In this document: piece by piece, positions 16,007-26,596 of the stretch
Layout of the letters: every line of letters begins with the position of its first letter
Position numbering within the stretch: the first letter of the stretch is position 1
Assembly (NCBI GenBank): GCA_036245525.1
Contig: BTPG01000007.1
Span: 169,324,128-169,388,127 of the forward strand
Direction: 5' to 3'
Source of the DNA: Semisulcospira habei
Lineage: Eukaryota; Mollusca; Gastropoda; Semisulcospiridae
Length of the DNA stretch: 64,000 nucleotides
Made by a program: the position numbers and the translations under genes
The notes under the pieces: generated by a model
Database searches by the model: none
Seen by the model: the letters and a program-made list of their open reading frames with translations, nothing else
What the model was told of the DNA's origin: nothing

Positions 16007-16891
16007 CTACAGTACTGATAATAAACCAAGAGAAGTAATTAAACTTGCAATAGTGATAACCTGCTCTCTAAAAAGTGTTTTCAATCTCTCAGCTAATGTT
16101 GTGTCTTCATGAAGTATGTTCTGAATAGTTTCTCTAATCCTTTTGACTTGTGTTTTCAGCTTTTCTTTCCCAATTTCAATTACTTCTACTCTCGCTGACC
16201 TTTCTATCTGCAAATCCTTTAATCGTTGTTGTATGTTTTCTTTTATTTCTGTGTCATAACTCTCCTCCTCTGCTTTGCCGAGTTTATTCTTTTCCATTTC
16301 TATGTAATTATCAAGCTCACCTACTCTGGCTACATTATTCACCAGTTCACATCTGATTGTTTGCAGTGATTTATTCCACCCCATTATGTCCCGTGTGAAG
16401 AAAGGAGAGTCATTTATTGTTTTCATACCTTCATTTATTTGTCCTGTAAATGAGGTTTCTTGTACTGCTCTGTCTGCTATTTCCGACAGGACTTTTACTT
16501 CTGTCATTTCAATTTCTTGTTCTGTTGGCAACTGTTTTTGCCCATCATGAAGAGCACTCTCAAGTTTGCTTGGTAACTTCTTACTAACAACACCAAGGTA
16601 TCTTACCAGCCCTGCGTCACCACCTACTTCAGTTTTAATTGTGCTTAAGGATCTAAACTTAGCAGGGTTGTTTTTTTGGGGGGTTAGATGCACTTTTCCT
16701 TTGTCTGTATTTACAAATAAAAGGCCCTTGTTGTCAAGATCAAACTGATTAGGATCTATGACGTCTTGGCGGTTACCAACACTATCATAAAACGAGTTTA
16801 CTTTACTTTCTAAAAGTTGGTGATACAAATTGGAAGTATTCTTTGTACCAACCACACCCATTGTATTACCATAGTCATACATATCTTCCAT
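16007..16891 (-). CDS. Polinton-associated coiled-coil protein, 294 aa
   Basis: The longest intact ORF of the element. N-terminal 1-100 is polar with HLTPQKNNPAKFRSLSTIK. Residues about 120-190 include FFTRDIMGWNKSLQTIRCEL. 190-270 is a charged coiled coil (heptads rich in E, K, L). The end (LAERLKTLFREQVITIASLI) is hydrophobic. Proteins with this end are common predictions around animal Polintons; their function is not known to me. Upstream the frame stays open about 19 codons, so a different start is possible. Divergent from the capsid gene across about 450 bp that may hold both promoters. Confidence 0.6.
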   Translation of the reverse strand: MEDMYDYGNTMGVVGTKNTSNLYHQLLESKVNSFYDSVGNRQDVIDPNQFDLDNKGLLFVNTDKGKVHLTPQKNNPAKFRSLSTIKTEVGGDAGLVRYLGVVSKKLPSKLESALHDGQKQLPTEQEIEMTEVKVLSEIADRAVQETSFTGQINEGMKTINDSPFFTRDIMGWNKSLQTIRCELVNNVARVGELDNYIEMEKNKLGKAEEESYDTEIKENIQQRLKDLQIERSARVEVIEIGKEKLKTQVKRIRETIQNILHEDTTLAERLKTLFREQVITIASLITSLGLLSVL

Positions 16892-17344
16892 TTCAATATC
16901 ACCCCCACCTGGCTCTGCCCTGTGGGACCCTGGTGGGGTTAACTACTTTTTAGTTCCCAGGGTCACCCTGGTCAGCCCCACTGGGTGGGTTTTCCCCTCT
17001 ATTCTATGGCATGTGTTTCTGTCTACCCTTGGTCCATTCACCTGCATTTTCCTTTTTTAAACTCTCCCTACTGTCTGCACTGCCTGTAGCTCTTGATATC
17101 GGATGTGTGTTGCTAAATGGTCTTAGGTGTATTTAGGGTATTAGACCAGCTGGCGACATACATTCAATATTTTGTTTAGTTTTTTTTTTCACAAGCAGTG
17201 CATGCACGTCCTGAGAAAGTCTTGTTGCTGTCGGGATGTTAAGGAATGTAAACCAACCAATCCATTTCAACATCATGGTCAAATCTTCCCTTGGCCATTG
17301 ATGTATTTTTATTTAATACAAATGTTTGATTTTGCATAATAAAA
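16892..17344. promoter_or_regulatory. divergent intergenic region of the Polinton
   Basis: Separates the minus-strand cluster from the plus-strand capsid and ATPase genes. It includes a GC-rich imperfect repeat at 16910-16995 (GGGACCCTGG, CCCAGGGTCACCCTGG) and an AT-rich half. Promoter role is inferred from gene directions only. Confidence 0.35.
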
Positions 17345-18669
17345 TGTCATCACCCTACCAATCAAAGTTAGACCCATACAGAAAACTATGTGAACCTTTA
17401 GGTGTTAAGGGTATTTAAGCACTCAATTGTTATCACAAACAATAACAGAACCACAGATCAAAACCAAACCCTTACTGTCAAGTTTCCAAACTTAGGTCCC
17501 AATGATGTTATTGTTCCTGGTACTGCACGCCTTGCTTTTAATATCGAACTTTCATCAGAATCTGATGCCTACCGAACACTAGTTGACAACCTAGGTAGAG
17601 TAATTATAAAGACTATTAAAGTTAAACTTGAAGGTCAAGAAGTGTTTAGTTTGGATGATGCTGATGTTTTCTACTGCTACAAAGATCTGTGGCTCACCAG
17701 GGAAGAAGGAAAAGTTAGTTAGTTAGTTAGTTAGTTGGGTTTAACGCCGAGCAGAAGAACGAGAAGACCGTGTTTATTAAGGCATACAGTCTGATAAAAT
17801 TGCCAAACTTAGAATTAATGCAAGTGACAAATCTATCACCCCTGCCAAGGATGTTATATTAGCAGAAACATATGGAAGTAAATTTTACATTCCACTTGAA
17901 ATCGAAATCCTAACAGCACATTTACCTTATTACCAAGGAGCACTAAATGACCATCTAAGCTTTGAACTAACTTTCAATGATTACTCCAAAGTTATCAGAT
18001 CATATGATACAACATACAAGATCTCAAACATCTCTTTGGAATATGAAATTGTCACACATACCGAACTAGCTAGACTCATACAAAATCAGTGCCAGTTAAG
18101 GCTTCCGATTTATTATGATCGTGTGATAAGACACAGTTTAAGGCACAAACACAAAGGTCATCCAATGTGAAACATCAACTTGAACACACCTGCTAGGTCA
18201 CTGAAAAGCATACTTATGTTATTTGTTGAACCAACAAATCCATTCAAAAGGGAGTCAGAAAAATTTTACAATCCAAAGATTACACACTTATCCTGCACTA
18301 TTGAAGGACGTCCTAATCATGTGTATGCTTCAGGCATGCTACATTACCAACACTATGACGAGATCATAAGATGGTCAGGTGGAAGACTTAGAGAAAAACC
18401 AGCAAACATGGCATGCAAAGATCTACCTCTGTACGACGTAAGAATCCACCAATACCTGACAGACAAGTATGCACTTTGGTTAGACTTATAGTACAGACGA
18501 CGACTACCTACACGGGTCAGGTCGTACTGTCAAGAATGGTAGTGACGGGATTACAATTCAGACACAAAATAAGGGTGAAACAGCAGGTGTAATAAATATT
18601 TACCTGTATCTGATTTATGATGCTCAGCTGAACATCCAAGAAAGCAGACTAAGTGGTGCCATGTATTAA
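17345..18669 (+). pseudogene. Polinton/adintovirus-like major capsid protein, broken
   Basis: Starting ATG at 17345, the sequence can be followed to a stop at 18669 with at least four breaks: a frameshift near 17400, an insertion of about 70 bp at 17714-17785 that begins with (GTTA)n, a TGA at 18168-18170, and a stop at 18489-18491. Recognisable pieces include the N-terminal NDVIVPGTARLAFNIEL, a middle YGSKFYIPLEIEIL and FELTFNDYSKVI, and a C-terminal LTDKYALWLDL. These fit the double-jelly-roll hexon-like capsid proteins of Polintons. Breaks are recorded as seen; the copy cannot make a full capsid protein. Confidence 0.75.
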
Positions 18670-18697
18670 ATTTTTTTTTAAAATATTTTGTTTTAAA

Positions 18698-19286
18698 ATG
18701 AACTTGCTGACAAACGATCCTCACTGTGGTTTGTTTCGTGGTGCCACAGGCTGTGGGAAAACTGAATTTGTTCTTAATCTATTACAAACAAGATACATCT
18801 ATCATTTAAAAAAAATTATTCTGTCCTACAATCAAACACAACAAAGCTTATTACCACCTTTTATTTATTTGGACTGATCACAACATTTACTTAGTTGACC
18901 CCAGAAAAAAACTAAATAACTACCTGCGGTATTTTTACAAGCAATTTCAAGGACAACCAACTTTGTTTATAATGGATGATTGCTTAGCAGAGAAGGACAT
19001 TGTTAAAAAGAACTTGCCTTCAGTGGCAGACATGCAAACATCTGTGTCTGTGTCTGGATTCTCACTAAAAACATATAATAATGTACTAAAAGCTTTTCAT
19101 GAGCAACTAAAGTTTACCTGTTTGTTTTACTGTAAGGACCATAAAAGCTTTGAAGACTGCCTCAAGGAGCACGATGTTATACCCAGTAAACATGAACGAG
19201 ACGTAAAAAACAAACTGAATTCAACTAAGCATCTAAAGCTTATCTTAAAGACAGATCATCCCACTTGGTATGGTTTAATAAATTAA
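18698..19286 (+). pseudogene. Polinton packaging ATPase (FtsK/HerA-type), frameshifted
   Basis: ATG at 18698 opens a P-loop domain with Walker A GATGCGKTE at about residues 13-21. A stop at 18875 and a frame change around 18877 interrupt it. The continuing frame has a Walker B-like TLFIMDDC near 18960 and ends at 19286. Total length of about 195 codons is a little short of the usual 200-250. It follows the capsid gene by 28 bp, as in Polintons. Confidence 0.75.
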
Positions 19287-19289
19287 TTT

Positions 19290-20059
19290 ATTATTTTGTT
19301 TTGGTCATAAAAATGATGGACAGACAAGTTGATATCACAGACTGCTTCAGACATGTTAAAGGCCCTAGACTTCCGCAGGGAACTGCTGAAAACAGCCGTG
19401 TATTGTGGTATTTCATTACAGCCTAAGTCCATTTGAAAATCACAGGTACTCATTTTCCTCCAGGCAACTTGACATCTGAACACTGTAGATAAACCTAGTT
19501 TATCTCGATGCGTAATCATCTTCATCTAAAAATAGATTAGCAGCAGACGACACAGATACGGTGATAGTTTCGACTATTACAGACATGCACATTGAATACA
19601 AATATGGCATCAAAGTGATTCTGTCAAGCAGACGCTTCTTTAGCGGTATACCTTCAAAAGTGATTGTACAACTAGAATGGCACTCCTTGCAAGGAATCAG
19701 CTTGGTGACTGATACAGAGCCTAGCAAACGGAAGTTAGTAGAAGCGTCAGAGATTTAAATACTGCGCCATATTGATAGGGCTGGTGTAAGCTCAGTGCCG
19801 AGTCAGGACTGAGGCAAGACCGATTCGAGGAGAGGAGAAAAATCAAGTTCCTGGCCGTTGAGACTGTGAGACCGACGCAGAGATGAAAAACAAGGCTACA
19901 TTTCGACTTGTAAGTACCATTTCGAACATTTTATATGACCCGAGTACGCTACGTCGTCGTTTATTTTCTCTTGATTCGACACATTTTCACGCTCGTGTGT
20001 TGAGCCAAGATTGTGGATGATAGCAAGCAGTGGCTTAGGAAACTTGGGAAAGGGGTCAC
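19290..20059. other. unassigned; small ORFs at 19500-19758 on both strands
   Basis: Overlapping ORFs of 65 (+) and 75 (-) codons exist. The + one (VIVSTITDMHIEYKYGIKVI) has reasonable composition but no recognised motif. Could be the end of the Polinton or flanking DNA. Confidence 0.35.
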
Positions 20060-20271
20060 TTAACCCACATCATACTGAGGTTAAAAGCTTCAACTTTGTA
20101 CACTGCCATATGCAAGGTACATTATAGTACTTACAGATGAGGATATAGACCAATGGCTTTAGTTCAATGGTGGTGTCAGAATAGCTTGGCGCCTAGAGGC
20201 GCCAAGTTATTCTGACACTACCCTTGAACTATTTTAGTCAAACTTATTTCACACACTGGTGTACTCCTTAA
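20060..20271 (+). repeat. MITE family B, copy 1 (TTAA-bounded)
   Basis: TTAACCCACATCATACTGAGG start. Core arms GGTGTCAGAATAGCTTGGCGCC and the complement with TCTGACAC, where most copies have GTGCCAGA/TCTGGCAC, so both arms carry the matching change. Confidence 0.8.
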
Positions 20272-20409
20272 ATGAATGACAGGCATTTTTTTTATGGTGA
20301 CTGTGTATAGATTGTTAATAGAGTGCCACGTTGTATTTTTGTTTTCAAATTTTTTATATTTTTTATAAATTGCGTTTTTGTGATTAGTTAGGCTATTTTT
20401 GTACAATTA

Positions 20410-20464
20410 GCTTTTGTTAAGTGCCTAGAGCTCTAATTTCTGAGGTTAGGCGCGCTATAGAAGT

Positions 20465-20551
<87 letters not shown>

Positions 20552-20552
20552 A
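20410..20552 (+). mobile_element. SINE 3' tail with (ATT)n
   Basis: AGTGCCTAGAGCTCTAATTT, GTTAGGCGCGCTATAGAAGT and then about 80 bp of ATT repeats, a common gastropod SINE tail layout. The long Asn ORF is the repeat read in reverse. Confidence 0.65.
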
Positions 20553-20679
20553 ACCCAGCATAATAAAGACGAAATGGTCTAAGCTGTCGAACACATTGGG
20601 TAATTGTGCTCTGTAACTCTTTATTATTCTCACCAACATCGACTGTATAACTAACTATAAGTGTACATATTTGGTCCAG

Positions 20680-21137
20680 GTAACTTCGACGCTATTATCA
20701 CTACGACGGAGTTCAGGGACTTCTTGTGGCTAAGTATAACACGCTGTATATAGCACCACAGCATTTTGTGTGCAAACAATTCACAATGTAACCATTTTTT
20801 CCCCAAAGCGGACAATACGACAACACACAGATATATTATAAAGGATACCTACTGTCTATCCTTACAATAAAGGGACTGGGCCTGCTATCTTTAACTTGAT
20901 TCTGACTCATATGTGTCCTCTATGCTCGGTGATAGAGCGTCCGACTCTCGACCGAAAGGTCCCGTGTTCGACTGAATCCAGCTTAGGTCAAAATTTGTTC
21001 ACACCCTATTTCGGTGCCCCGTCTTTGAAATCACCTTCGTGGTGGACAAAAGACGTTAAGTCCTAAACGTTTAACGTTTTTTTGTTGTTGTTTTTTTTTC
21101 TATCCATTTATCATTGCAGATGTACCAGGTGTGCTAA
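20680..21137 (+). pseudogene. orphan copy of the last two EF-hand exons
   Basis: 20680-20729, after acceptor TTGGTCCAG, encodes GNFDAIITTTEFRDFLW-type sequence, matching exon 5 of the gene at 3-9 kb minus one codon. 21120-21137, after TCATTGCAG, encodes MYQVC and a stop, matching its last exon. The donor after 20729 is CTAAGT, not GTAAGT, so splicing between the two is doubtful. Upstream exons were not found between 9.4 and 20.6 kb, where LTR, Polinton and MITE sequences lie. It may be a tandem-duplicate relic, or an alternative 3' end of the upstream gene. Confidence 0.7.
20920..21075 (+). mobile_element. tRNA-derived SINE (diverged)
   Basis: CTCGGTGATAGAGCGTCCGA (A-box region) and GGTCCCGTGTTCGACTGA (B-box region), then GTGGTGGACAAAAGACGTTA, a typical mollusc SINE body. 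It lies in the intron of the orphan EF-hand exons. Confidence 0.6.
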
Positions 21138-21472
21138 AGTGCAACTTTAACTGAACTGTGGTTGGGGAATGGGTCGCTGCACGTTGTACCGTTTTGAACT
21201 TGAAAATCGCATGTGTGCCAGTTTTGCAAGGGACAGGCCTAGTTAAAACTAACTACAGACTTGTCGCATTCGGATAAGTGACCTTATGCCGCGTGTACGG
21301 GTGAGGCATGTCTTGAATGAGTTAAATGCATATTTTAAAATAAAGTATGTTTGCTTTTTGTCCGGCCGGAGTTCTTGTACTGAGATAGGAACAGTTCGGG
21401 GCTGGTTCGAACGGCCGGTTTCGTTCGCTGAACCTTATACCACTTGCCTGCCGCTGATAAAGACCAAATGTA

Positions 21473-21562
21473 CAAAAGGCCATCGGGCCGTGACGGCCGC
21501 CATTGGCCCGCGCACTACCGTGCGCGGGCCAACGGCGGCCGTCGCGGCCCGATGGCCTTTTG
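21473..21562. repeat. GC-rich 90-bp palindrome, family D copy 2
   Basis: Near-perfect arms of about 43 bp from CAAAAGGCCATCGGGCCGTG to GCGGCCCGATGGCCTTTTG with TACC at the centre. Outer blocks match the palindrome at 2779-2868. Flanking DNA to the right (GAAAAGAAGCGTAATTACG) is not shared. Confidence 0.85.
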
Positions 21563-21699
21563 CGCATTGGGAACACCGCTGGGCGGAAAAGAAGCGTAAT
21601 TACGCCGCAATCCTTCAGAACTAGGCCTCTTTTCCGCCAAGCGCCATTGTCAGTAACAATCAAGGGGTTCATACTGACGGAAATTTGCGAATCGAACAT

Positions 21700-22565
21700 T
21701 TAGTTAACGCATGGCATGATAGCTCAAGGTTTGTTCTCTGATTAGTCAATCGCTTCTGAGGAATACAAAGCACACTTGTTTATGTACAGTACAACGCTTT
21801 TGTTGTTGTTGTTGTTGGGTTGTTGTCGTAATGACGAAAAATAAAGCTTTGTACATTAACAAATCTTCAAATAAACATATCTCTCTTTGCAATAGTTCCA
21901 CTTAAGTCTATGATGACCTAAATGTAAATGCAGGACTGCAACACTTTTTGTCTGAAATTCAAACATCTGTCGCTTGTAACGCGGTTATCTCCGCCCTGAT
22001 TTGTTAACAATCAAAATCTCCAAGACTGAAAACAAGAATACAATGCACCACCCATGGTACACATCTCGCATACTAAGAAAAATAAGCAGTGCATTGCATT
22101 CGTGTCTCTATGTCCAGCTTGAAGAAAGAAAAAGGGGTTTAAACTCAGTGGCCGAGTCGGCCGAACCGTTGTGGGGGTGGAGGGGGGAGGAGGGGGTTAG
22201 TGGTGGAGACCCCGCCAATGAAAATGGAGCAGGGGCCAGAGTATAACCAGCCCACCTCCACCGTCCCCCCCCCCCTCCCTCACCACTCCCCCCGGCCCTT
22301 AGCCCCTCCCATCCTCCACCCCCTAAACCAATATGTTTTTTTAGAGATTTTCTTCTTTTTTTTTTGTTGCGGATTTTGGGGAGAGGGTGGGTGTCGGGTG
22401 GGTGTGAGTAATCCTAAGATTGATGTATTTCCAGGCTACATCTGCAGGTTGGAAGACTAGATCGCCCACGTTCTTCCCATCTGTTGTTACAGTTTTCGTA
22501 GCCGGGTTAGATTGTCGCCTGCCTCAACACCAACCCCCATCCCCCACCCCACCCCTCTGTGTTGT
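21700..22565. other. non-coding; C- and T-rich low complexity
   Basis: Contains (GTT)n near 21800 and G/C homopolymer-rich DNA at 22160-22320 and 22520-22560. No gene seen. Confidence 0.55.
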
Positions 22566-22776
22566 TTAACCCTTTTCATCCTGATACACTTCCGTTTGAA
22601 CACGAATTTGACTGACAGTTCAAGGTGGTGCCAGAATAGCTTGGCGCCTCAGGCGCCAAGCTATTCTGGTCCACCCTTCAACTAAAATGGTTGATCTATC
22701 TCCTAATCTGTAATGTAACATTCATAGGACAATAAGCAAATTTTACAAAAATCATCCTCAGGATGCAGTGGGTTAA
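22566..22776. repeat. MITE family B, copy 2 (TTAA-bounded)
   Basis: Outer ends TTAACCCTTTTCATCCTGAT and GGATGCAGTGGGTTAA. Core GGTGCCAGAATAGCTTGGCG then its complement. Same outer ends as copies at 31120 and 34085. Confidence 0.85.
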
Positions 22777-22974
22777 TAGTTTAGAGGTTGGATCATGTAT
22801 CACTGAGTGTAAGGCGCAAACGAGTCACGAGTCCCCTTGGTTCCTGTCTTTGCATACAATGTTTGTTTTGTTTCTCGTTGCAAGACACGGGTAAAGGGAC
22901 GGAGTTAGAAGAGCGGACAGTTGAGAATCGTCTAACTGGAAATACATTACATGACGGGTGGAGATAGAGGAAGA

Positions 22975-23070
22975 ATTAGTTCAAAGGTTATACTTGATAA
23001 ACTTGGCGCCTAAGGCGCCAAGCTAAGCAAGCAATACCCTTTGACTGCCACGGTCGATCTATCTCCAACA
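22975..23070. repeat. MITE family B, diverged copy 3
   Basis: Core AACTTGGCGCCTAAGGCGCCAAG is intact. The outer arm differs from other copies (GTTATACTTGATAA / CTAAGCAAGCAATACC) and pairs poorly. Confidence 0.6.
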
Positions 23071-23115
23071 CTTTGAGTTGACAGTGAAAGTTTACCGTGG
23101 GTATTTGAGGGATGT

Positions 23116-24130
23116 TTGTGTGTATGTGTGTGTATGTGTGTGTGTGTGTGTGTGTGGGGGGGGGGGATGGTGGGGCTTGCAAAGATAGAAACTTTCACAG
23201 AGGCAATGAGATTTACACTAGGCCTGCAATTTTCAGGACAAAGAAAGAGCAGGGTCTATTTTGCGAGTGTGCTTGTTGTTGTTAATTGTTTTTGTCGTGG
23301 TAGGAGTTGTTTTCGCTGTCGTTGCTGTTATTGATGATTTCGGCATTAACCAAACAATAACAACAACCAAAAAAAAAAACAACAACCAACAAGCATTCAC
23401 TGAAACAACAATTGTTGACAAAGTTAACATGAGACGTAAGTGGTACTGAACGCACCCCATCTCGAACCATCTCATAGTCTATCGTATTTTCAATAAAGTA
23501 AGCCAGTAAACGAAGATAAACAACACATGCAAACACAAATGACTTTCCAGCGTCCAGTTGTGTCGTGACTGAAGTCTCGTGCTGTTTTCGGTGCCAGAAG
23601 ATCGTGTTATCAGTGATTACTGACGGGCTGGAAACTGTACTGGCCCGGCCTCTGTGCGGAGAACCACTTAGTCATGTGAAAGAAACCTGCACAGTGGCTT
23701 CGGAACCGTGTTTGTGTGTGTGTGTGGGGGGGGGGGGGGAGGGGGGAGGGGGGATTGAGGGGGAGGAGGAAGAACGAGGGTGGGTGGGTCCGTCCCTGGC
23801 CCTCCCCCAAAGTAGAATTTTAAAAAGATCTTATATTTTATTTATCGTTTGGAGCAATATTTTTTTTTAAAAAATAATAGTTTGTTTGTTCTTTAAATCA
23901 ATTTTTTATGTTTGATTCATGTTTTCGAGTTTGGACTCAGTGTCGCCTGCCTTCGCGCGTGCGTGCGTTCACGCATCCATCCGTCCGTCCGTCGGCCGTC
24001 CGCTCGTCCATGTATGCATGCATCCATCCCGGCAACCATCCATCCATCCCGTCCATCCATCCATCCGTCCGTCCGTCCGTCCGTTCGTCCGGCGTCCGTC
24101 CTTCCGCTGGACCCGCCGGCTGTCCTTCCG
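23116..24130. repeat. simple repeats: (GT)n, poly-G and (CCGT/CATC)n
   Basis: (GT)n at 23117-23155, G runs at 23725-23770 and a (CATC)n/(CCGT)n block at 23970-24085. ORFs rich in HPS or VRPS here are repeat translations. Confidence 0.85.
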
Positions 24131-24419
24131 TCAGTACATCGATCCATCTCAGTATCCGGCAGTAGTTTATTTATCGCAAGCAGTTTGTCAGTTAAATATA
24201 GACATGGTATAACAATTTCGGGCCAGAAATGGGCGGCGAATTTTCCTGCGAAGTTCCGGGTAGAAAGAACTTGAATTGTTGTCCGAAGCTCCATCCCATG
24301 CGACCCGCTGGGCATCTGAACAGCCGAATCATTGTCATTTCCAGATGCCCGGCCTTGTCAGCGTGCAGTCACTGACCGCAAACTAAACTATTTAAGTAAG
24401 AGCATATAACACTTTTGTG

Positions 24420-25309
24420 AGGCCACCACGCCACAGCCTACACGGGACACCAGGCAGACGAGGCAACAACAGCGAGCCAAGTCGCCGCCTCCACCACCAC
24501 CAACGGTGGAGGACAGACCACAAACACCTTCGTCGGAGGAGGAGTGCCAGAGTTCGTCAGGGTCGGCGTCAGGGCCCGACTCTCCGCCCGCCAAACGGCC
24601 GGTCGTAATCCCCGAAACACTCATTCGGGAGCGCCCGGCAACGGCGGAGGAGGAGGGTACGAGGGTCCGCGAAATGACCTTCGACGACTTGGTACTCCTC
24701 ATCCGAGACGCCATACCAGCCATCACCGCACTGCAAGGGGATCTGTACCATCGGGCGTTGGTCGCCACCCGGTGGCTGGTGCACACTGGAGCAATCCGAG
24801 ACCTCCTGCCACCACAGACGACCAACGCAGCCAGCCAGACCACCACAACAAGCGGCCCGAATACGGCAAACAAGAAAACCGGCACGACACCGGAGCCTCA
24901 ACCCACAACTCAGGACGCAAACACAGCAACCGAGCCAGCCGTGACCAAGGACGCGGCCACAGACCCGGCACCCCAACAACCACCACCACCACTCAACGGA
25001 CCAACCACCGGCCCACGGCCAAACAAGCGCTACCGACCACCAAAGCGCTACCGGCACAAGCGCCCACCACTACTCCCCACGCCGCCACCACACATGCGCC
25101 TGCCACCTCAGCGCCGCCACCCGCCCCAGCCATTCCAGCGTCCAACTCCTCGGCCCAAAATCAACTGGCCACCACCACCTCCACCCTACATCCCCAGACC
25201 CTACCACGACCGGCCACGGTTTTCCCGGCCGACACCACCTCCCCCGCCGCCACTCCTGCAAGATCTTTTGGAGTGGTTGGCCCTCTACCACCCACCAGCC
25301 TGGCGCTAG
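24420..25309 (+). CDS. Pro/Thr-rich ORF of unknown family, copy 1
   Basis: The frame is open from before 24430 to TAG at 25307-25309; no good ATG is seen, so it is probably 5'-truncated. Order: acidic/Ser-rich start (TPSSEEECQSSSGSASGPD), a folded-looking module at 24600-24800 (MTFDDLVLLIRDAIPAITAL and ALVATRWLVHTGAIRDL), a long Thr/Pro/Gln linker, a basic Pro-rich tract (KRYRPPKRYRHKRPP) and an end DLLEWLALYHPPAWR. A second copy 1.6 kb downstream keeps the same module and the same end, so these parts are likely real protein. Strongly GC-rich, unlike flanks. Possible source: gag-like or viral nucleoprotein-like gene of a mobile element; I do not recognise it. Confidence 0.45.
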
Positions 25310-25560
25310 GCGACGGTCCCCCGGCCTACCACCCGCCTCCTCCACCACCAACCACCCGGCCCCGGCAGTAACACCAGCCAGCGGCGCGACGGAGCGGCAG
25401 ACAGACAGCGAGACAACATCCCCCCCAACCCCCCTGGCCCACCACCCCCCCCCCCCCCCCCCCCCGGACGAAATCAACGAGAGTTGGAAGTCCCTGTCCC
25501 TTTTTAAGCTCATCATCATCATCATCACTTTTGTGGACATAGCCAGCTCAGCAGCCGAGG
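25310..25560 (+). repeat. 3' part of duplicated GC-rich unit
   Basis: Ends with a C run then GACGAAATCAACGAGAGTTG, GAAGTCCCTGTCCC and (ATC)n. The same series occurs at 26990-27175, marking the duplicated unit. Confidence 0.7.
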
Positions 25561-25706
25561 AGAGAGGACGGTTTTTTTTCCGCTCTCTACACACAGCAAG
25601 ACTGCACAATCAAGCGAGCCAGCCAGCCAGACAGGAGAGACCACGGTCCACCGCGTCTCTCCCACCAAGCGTGCCAGCCTACAACCAGCCAAGCAAGCCA
25701 GCTAAC

Positions 25707-26596
25707 ATGGACAAAGGGCGCAAGTCAAGAAAGAAGACGAACAAGGAACAGGTGGAAGAATATACTTCCACCTTTCTCCAAACACAGAGGAAACCACCAC
25801 CGGCCAGGCGGGAGACGAGGAGTTACAAGCCCCCTCTCTCCCCGCCGATTTGGCCGCAAAAAGAAGACCAGCCTACGCGGGCGTACTGGGAACAGGTGGG
25901 GGACTCACCCCCTCACCGCCAGGCGCCCCAGCAACCAGCCACCACTAGAACGCCGATGACAGAGGCAGATTTTGACCACAGCCTAAGAGAGGCATTTAGC
26001 AAGTTTCCGCCTCCCATACCACCAAGGGGACTATTCCCCAACATGGACGCATTGTACGACAGAATGCGCCCACTAAGTCAAGAAGAACTGTCACGAACGA
26101 AGAGAAAGCGGGCCATTCCCGCTCCCAGTCACCACCAACACCACCAGAACCAGAAGAGGAGCCCTCGTCGGAGCTCTCGTCGTGGGCCGATTCCCCATGC
26201 TCCCCACCGCCGGTCGATATTCCCGAACAACTAACTCGGGAGCGGCCGGCATCGTTGGAGGAGGGGGCGACTCGGCTCAGGGGGATTGACTTCGAGGAGC
26301 TGGTACTCCTCCTACAAGACGCCGCCCCGGTCATCGTAATGATTGATGGCAGCCCATACCGCCGTGCACTAGTCGCCGCCCGGTGGTTGGTGCACGCGGG
26401 CGCCATCAAGGACCTTGAGCCCCCCACGTCGAAGGAAACGGCCAGCCAGGCCACAGCCAATACGACTGAAACGGAGAGTCAAGCCACCACCGACTCCCCA
26501 CCAACCGCCGAAAAGACCACCGGCACCACGCCACTCGACACCAAAGACCAAAACACGGAGACAGAGGTCCCACCAGCTCCGGAGAAGACCCTCTAG
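25707..26596 (+). pseudogene. Pro/Thr-rich ORF, copy 2, with N-terminal part, frameshifted
   Basis: ATG at 25707 opens a basic start (MDKGRKSRKKTNKEQVEEYT), then TRAYWEQVGDSPP and TEADFDHSLREAF. The frame changes near 26100. The continuing frame holds the module shared with copy 1 (IDFEELVLLLQDAAPVIV, ALVAARWLVHAGAIKDL) and stops at 26596. The Pro-rich end, including the LLEWLA...PAWR motif, is in yet another frame at 26750-26965. At least two breaks, so this copy is not intact. It shows what copy 1 lacks at its 5' end. Confidence 0.45.

Larger units (their letters stand above)
13250..19290. mobile_element. decayed Polinton/Maverick (adintovirus-like) element
   Basis: The block holds a double-jelly-roll major capsid gene (17345-18669) and a P-loop packaging ATPase gene (18698-19286) on +, and on - a set of small genes including a membrane protein and a 294-aa coiled-coil protein of a type I associate with animal Polintons. 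The two groups diverge from about 16.9-17.3 kb. Stops and frameshifts break several genes. DNA polymerase B, integrase and cysteine protease genes are not seen and no terminal inverted repeats were recognised, so this is a partial dead copy. Base composition is clearly more AT-rich than the 24-27 kb region. Confidence 0.8.

Noticed and set aside
23905..24274. Pro/Ser/Arg-rich ORFs in three frames
   Set aside because: Translation of a (CATC)n/(CCGT)n tetranucleotide repeat.
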